Source of the DNA: Acorus gramineus
Taxonomy: Eukaryota; Streptophyta; Magnoliopsida; Acorales; Acoraceae
DNA length: 64,000 nucleotides
Direction: 5' to 3'
Assembly (NCBI GenBank): GCA_030737835.1
Contig: CM060847.1
Span: forward strand, 11,670,704 to 11,734,703
The position numbers were made by a program, and so were the translations under genes. Below are positions 61,066-64,000 of this stretch, piece by piece; position 1 is the stretch's first letter; the number at the start of each line of letters is the position of its first letter. Under the pieces are notes generated by a model, which did not search any database, was not told the DNA's origin, and saw only the letters and a program-made list of their open reading frames with translations.

Positions 61066-62356
61066 TTTGAATCAATTTTCATGACGTGGAAGATCAATAC
61101 GTAGCTCTGATTCTAATTCTGAAATCTCCACCTCAAACCCATAAAGCTCACTCTGTTTTCATGTAATGACATCACTGCACCAACACTACCTTTTATTTTA
61201 AAGATAATGCTACATGCAGCTCTAATTCCATTCTACATATGTTTTAATTTTTTTACAAAAAATATATCTCATCTAATGAGATATATGTTTTTACAAAAAA
61301 TAAAACATATACTCTAATGGAATTTATCTGTGTATGATAGCATTTATTGTAAATCTGAAAAATTTCTATCGAAGCATATACTTTGTTAATGTGAATTTAT
61401 AGTCCGTTGATTTTTTATTAATGCATACAGGATTAGAAAAACAATGTGTAACACCACAACAACCCTTGATACGCTCACTCTCCTAAAATCTCAATACCTG
61501 GATTCACAATCACATGTGATGAAATCTCTCATTTGATAAAAAAAAAAAATTGTAGTAGGTATTATGCATATCATAATTTTATGTAATTTTTATAACCATC
61601 TGACACACGTTTATTCATTGTTTTATCTTAAGCATGTCATTTGTTGAAATGGAAAAATGACTCCCAACTCTGATTTGTAACAGTGATGTCTCTGTTTTTT
61701 TTCGAAATAGATCATGTGCTTGAAATTAAGATAGTTGTATTTAATGTATTTATTTCATTCAAATATTTCGGTCCCACCCGCCTCCCCACTCATACGCACA
61801 AAAACAAAGCCTTCATTATTTTAGATAATGACAACGAAATGTAAAAATTTCGGATAAGAAGATAAAAAAACTGAGGGATGTCTAATGTGAATCTTAATAA
61901 AAATGAGTAATTTTTTATCACCTAAAATTGGATTACCTTTATCACTCTATTTTTATTCCAACGTCAAATCAGGTCTATGAGATTCTGAACCCGTGGTCCA
62001 TAGCTCTGTACCATTTGAGGTTGAAATCCTACTTATTTTATTGGAAGATACATGATTAGAATTAAATTCTCATCAGATGAAAAAATCAACATGCAATCCT
62101 AAAGAAAATGATGCATATAAAAAGTTCACGTTATTTTTTTTTTTTTTTTTTTTCTATATATACTCTGTTGAAATATATATTATTATAATTTTTTATTTAA
62201 AAAAATAAAAAAAAAATTTCAAAATGAAAAACAAAAACTCAAACTCCATTTTCAACTAAAATATCACATCCTTACAAACACCAACCACTCCATTATTTCA
62301 AATCACAACAAGATCAACAACACTTATGATCGACACAAACAAAAAAGACCCAATCT
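61066..62356. other. 3' flank of the AOC gene, no gene
   Basis: AT-rich, with a repeated phrase about ATATATCTCATCTAATGAGA near 61261 and a poly-T run at about 62134-62152. The AOC 3' untranslated region must lie at the right end. Confidence 0.5.
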
Positions 62357-63388
62357 TCAATCCGTGCAGTTCTTGATCACCGCGTGAGGCTCCATGGCCA
62401 TGGCCGCAGGGCTAGGCTCCACGTCTGCCGACGGCGGCACGTGCTGCCCGAGCAGCTCTTCCGGCAAGTCCGGTATCCCCTTCAAGTAGAAAGTGTAGAA
62501 CAGCTTGAACGGGAATACGATCTGCTGCAGCTTCACCTGTCCATACGCCCCTTCGAAGATGCCCGATCCGCCCGTCACCGCCAGATACGTGTCCTCGTGC
62601 GTCAAGTACGCGCCTTGCACGGACAAGTGCCCGTAGTCGCCGAAGTAGAAGCTGTACATCGCCTCGTATCGGTCCGCCTTTATCTCCGGCAGGTGCTGTA
62701 TGAGAACGCACAGCCCTGCAGTGATGCCGATTCTCTTCTGGAGGTTCCCATGATAGAGCTGTGGACATTCATGACATAATTGTTAGATTGGGTCAATGAA
62801 ATTTTTGCTTGTTTTGGTATGAAATGGTGTCAGTTAGTACTAATTCGAACGAATTGGTACAAATTAGTATGTATGAATTAGTATGAAATGGAACAGATGT
62901 ATAATATGGAAGGACTAACTTTGTTGCTGAAGGGGACAAGATCGCCGAGGGCGTTGACGGGTTTCTCGCTCAGGCGGAGGTACATGGGGCTGCCGCGGTC
63001 CCTCTCGTTCATCTCGTAGACACACAGTTCTTGAACGTTGCCTGCAAAGGGAAAACCATAGGAATTCAAGTCAATTTTTTGGTTGTTGTGATGGTTAGAA
63101 ACAGAGATAAGAAACAGAGGAAGAGTTAAAAAAAAAAGACATACTTGGTCTTGAAAGGGAAGGGGAAGGGGAGTGGGGCTTCTTCTTGAAGAAAGAAGCA
63201 GATGGTCTGATGGTGGTTGGGATTGGGAGATCTGATTTTGGGTTGTTGGTTTTCAGTGTGAGAGTTCTTGAAGTGAAGGGGTTTTGGGGGATGTATCTGA
63301 GGCCAGAGTGAGTGATGGGTGGTGCTGATTTTGGTGTTGTGAGGGAGATGGAGGAGCATTTGATGGTTGGAGTTGGTGCAGAAGCCAT
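62357..63388 (-). CDS. AOC: Allene oxide cyclase, chloroplastic, 3 exons
   Basis: Exons 63388-63145, 63041-62920 and 62758-62357 join in frame to give 255 residues. The enzyme converts the unstable allene oxide from allene oxide synthase into 12-oxo-phytodienoic acid, the committed step of jasmonate synthesis in the plastid. Residues 1 to about 78 are Ser/Thr/Pro/Lys-rich with a transit-peptide character. The mature barrel starts near [18 protein letters not shown] and continues with [10 protein letters not shown], the join, [16 protein letters not shown], then [40 protein letters not shown] and [20 protein letters not shown]. These are the most conserved AOC blocks. The tail [11 protein letters not shown] is also family-like. 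Exon 3 is GC-rich, and long open frames on its other strand are shadows. No defect is seen. Confidence 0.97.
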
Positions 63389-64000
63389 GGTTTGTGTTTG
63401 GGTTGATCAGATCAGATCAGATCAGAAAGATTGCTGGATGTTGTAGAGAAGCAGAAGACACTCTGTAAAGGTAAGACTTTTCCACTACTTTTGAGAGAGA
63501 GAGAGAGAGAGAGGATTGAATGTATTGAATGGTGTTTGATTTCAGGGTATTTATTTTAGTATAATTTTGTTTGCATATGCATTCTAGACGACTGTATGCA
63601 CGTTTTTTTTTGGGGGGCGAGGAAGTCTTTCGGTTCCTCAAATTTCCACATGCATAGAGACTCCAAAAGATGCATGTGATGGTCAATACAGAGATTAACC
63701 CAAGATCAGATTCATAGTGTCTGTTCTTTCTGAGAGAGTTGCAAATTCTTTCAATTGTGTAATTTACATGAATCTTCGAATAATGGTCTGCCAACTTGTA
63801 TTATCTTATTGTTAAACTGCTTCTTTACATAAATCTAATTGTAACGTTTGAAATCCCTTGTTAGATGGATTCAACTTCTGTAAAATCAGTTTTCAGATGA
63901 TTGGTTGTAATTTGTAAATAGGTAAAAACTTTAACTTCTAGTTTATTATGATTTTTATGTTAAAAGTCATTATAACAGCTTTTATGAAAAAATTGGTTGA
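63389..64000 (-). promoter_or_regulatory. AOC 5' leader and promoter region
   Basis: Four perfect GATCA units (63405-63424) lie 17 bases upstream of the AOC start codon, and a (GA)n tract is at 63493-63513. An A/T-rich TAAAATAAATA on the minus strand near 63550-63560 is a weak TATA candidate. I see no perfect CACGTG. Jasmonate-responsive genes often use G-box variants, so promoter function is not resolved. Confidence 0.5.

Larger units (their letters stand above)
57668..62065. repeat. Dispersed repeat, three copies (57668-57775, 60905-61060, 62010-62065)
   Basis: The phrase GAGGATAAAATCCGAGCTAC followed by TTTATTGGAAGATACA occurs at about 57719, with close variants at about 61010 (AAGATGAAATCCAAGCCAC) and 62018 (GAGGTTGAAATCCTACTTA). 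The first two copies also share an upstream GATACAAAnnCAAAGCCCC phrase. The intervening sequence is other elements and AT-rich DNA. Confidence 0.65.

Noticed and set aside
62384-62779. 131-codon plus-strand ORF opposite AOC exon 3
   Set aside because: It is antisense to a perfectly recognisable AOC exon and has no motif of its own.

Overview
This is a nuclear window from a flowering plant. The genes have GT-AG introns, several encoded proteins start with chloroplast-type transit sequences, and the families are plant ones: allene oxide cyclase, WIP zinc finger, plastid NDH subunit CRR3 and a plant geranylgeranyl diphosphate synthase. Coding G+C is very uneven: the GGPP synthase, WIP exon 2 and AOC exon 3 are GC-rich, while other exons are AT-leaning, in very AT-rich intergenic DNA full of small transposon relics. 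This unevenness fits monocots, magnoliids or early-diverging angiosperms better than a typical eudicot, but the species cannot be named from sequence alone.

Layout: a single-exon GGPP synthase (2421-3434, +); a seven-exon P-loop NTPase with a C-terminal hydrophobic tail (9428-13385, +); an eight-exon organellar-type peptidyl-tRNA hydrolase (20280-15147, -); a small secreted peptide precursor ending in a PIP/PIPL-like motif (22249-22512, +); a two-exon CRR3-like NDH protein (24575-23048, -); a five-exon protein of unknown function with beta-propeller-like strands (29016-32895, +); a nine-exon DUF2854-type plastid membrane protein (40332-45336, +); a two-exon WIP zinc finger (52000-50707, -); and a three-exon allene oxide cyclase (63388-62357, -). 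All exon joins were made by eye. Every join keeps the frame and lies at AG/GT borders, and the family motifs run on across the joins.

The genes do not form an operon or an obvious cluster. GGPPS, peptidyl-tRNA hydrolase, CRR3, the DUF2854 protein and AOC are all expected in plastids (or mitochondria for the hydrolase), but they act in separate processes: isoprenoid precursors, organelle translation, cyclic electron flow, thylakoid function and jasmonate synthesis.

The space between genes, and several introns, hold non-autonomous transposons. The clearest are a 596-bp element with an 8-bp target duplication (5997-6592), a Tourist-like MITE with a TAA duplication (4906-5125), and a 1.26-kb element with long inverted arms and an 8-bp duplication (3577-4837). 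Others are a 1.5-kb element ending six bases inside a peptidyl-tRNA hydrolase intron, a foldback element with 33-bp repeats in its arms (about 55040-55843), and several families present in two or three copies. I found no CRISPR array, no rRNA or tRNA gene, and no convincing new multi-gene system. The most interesting signals concern transposon structure, splice sites and the peptide precursor.
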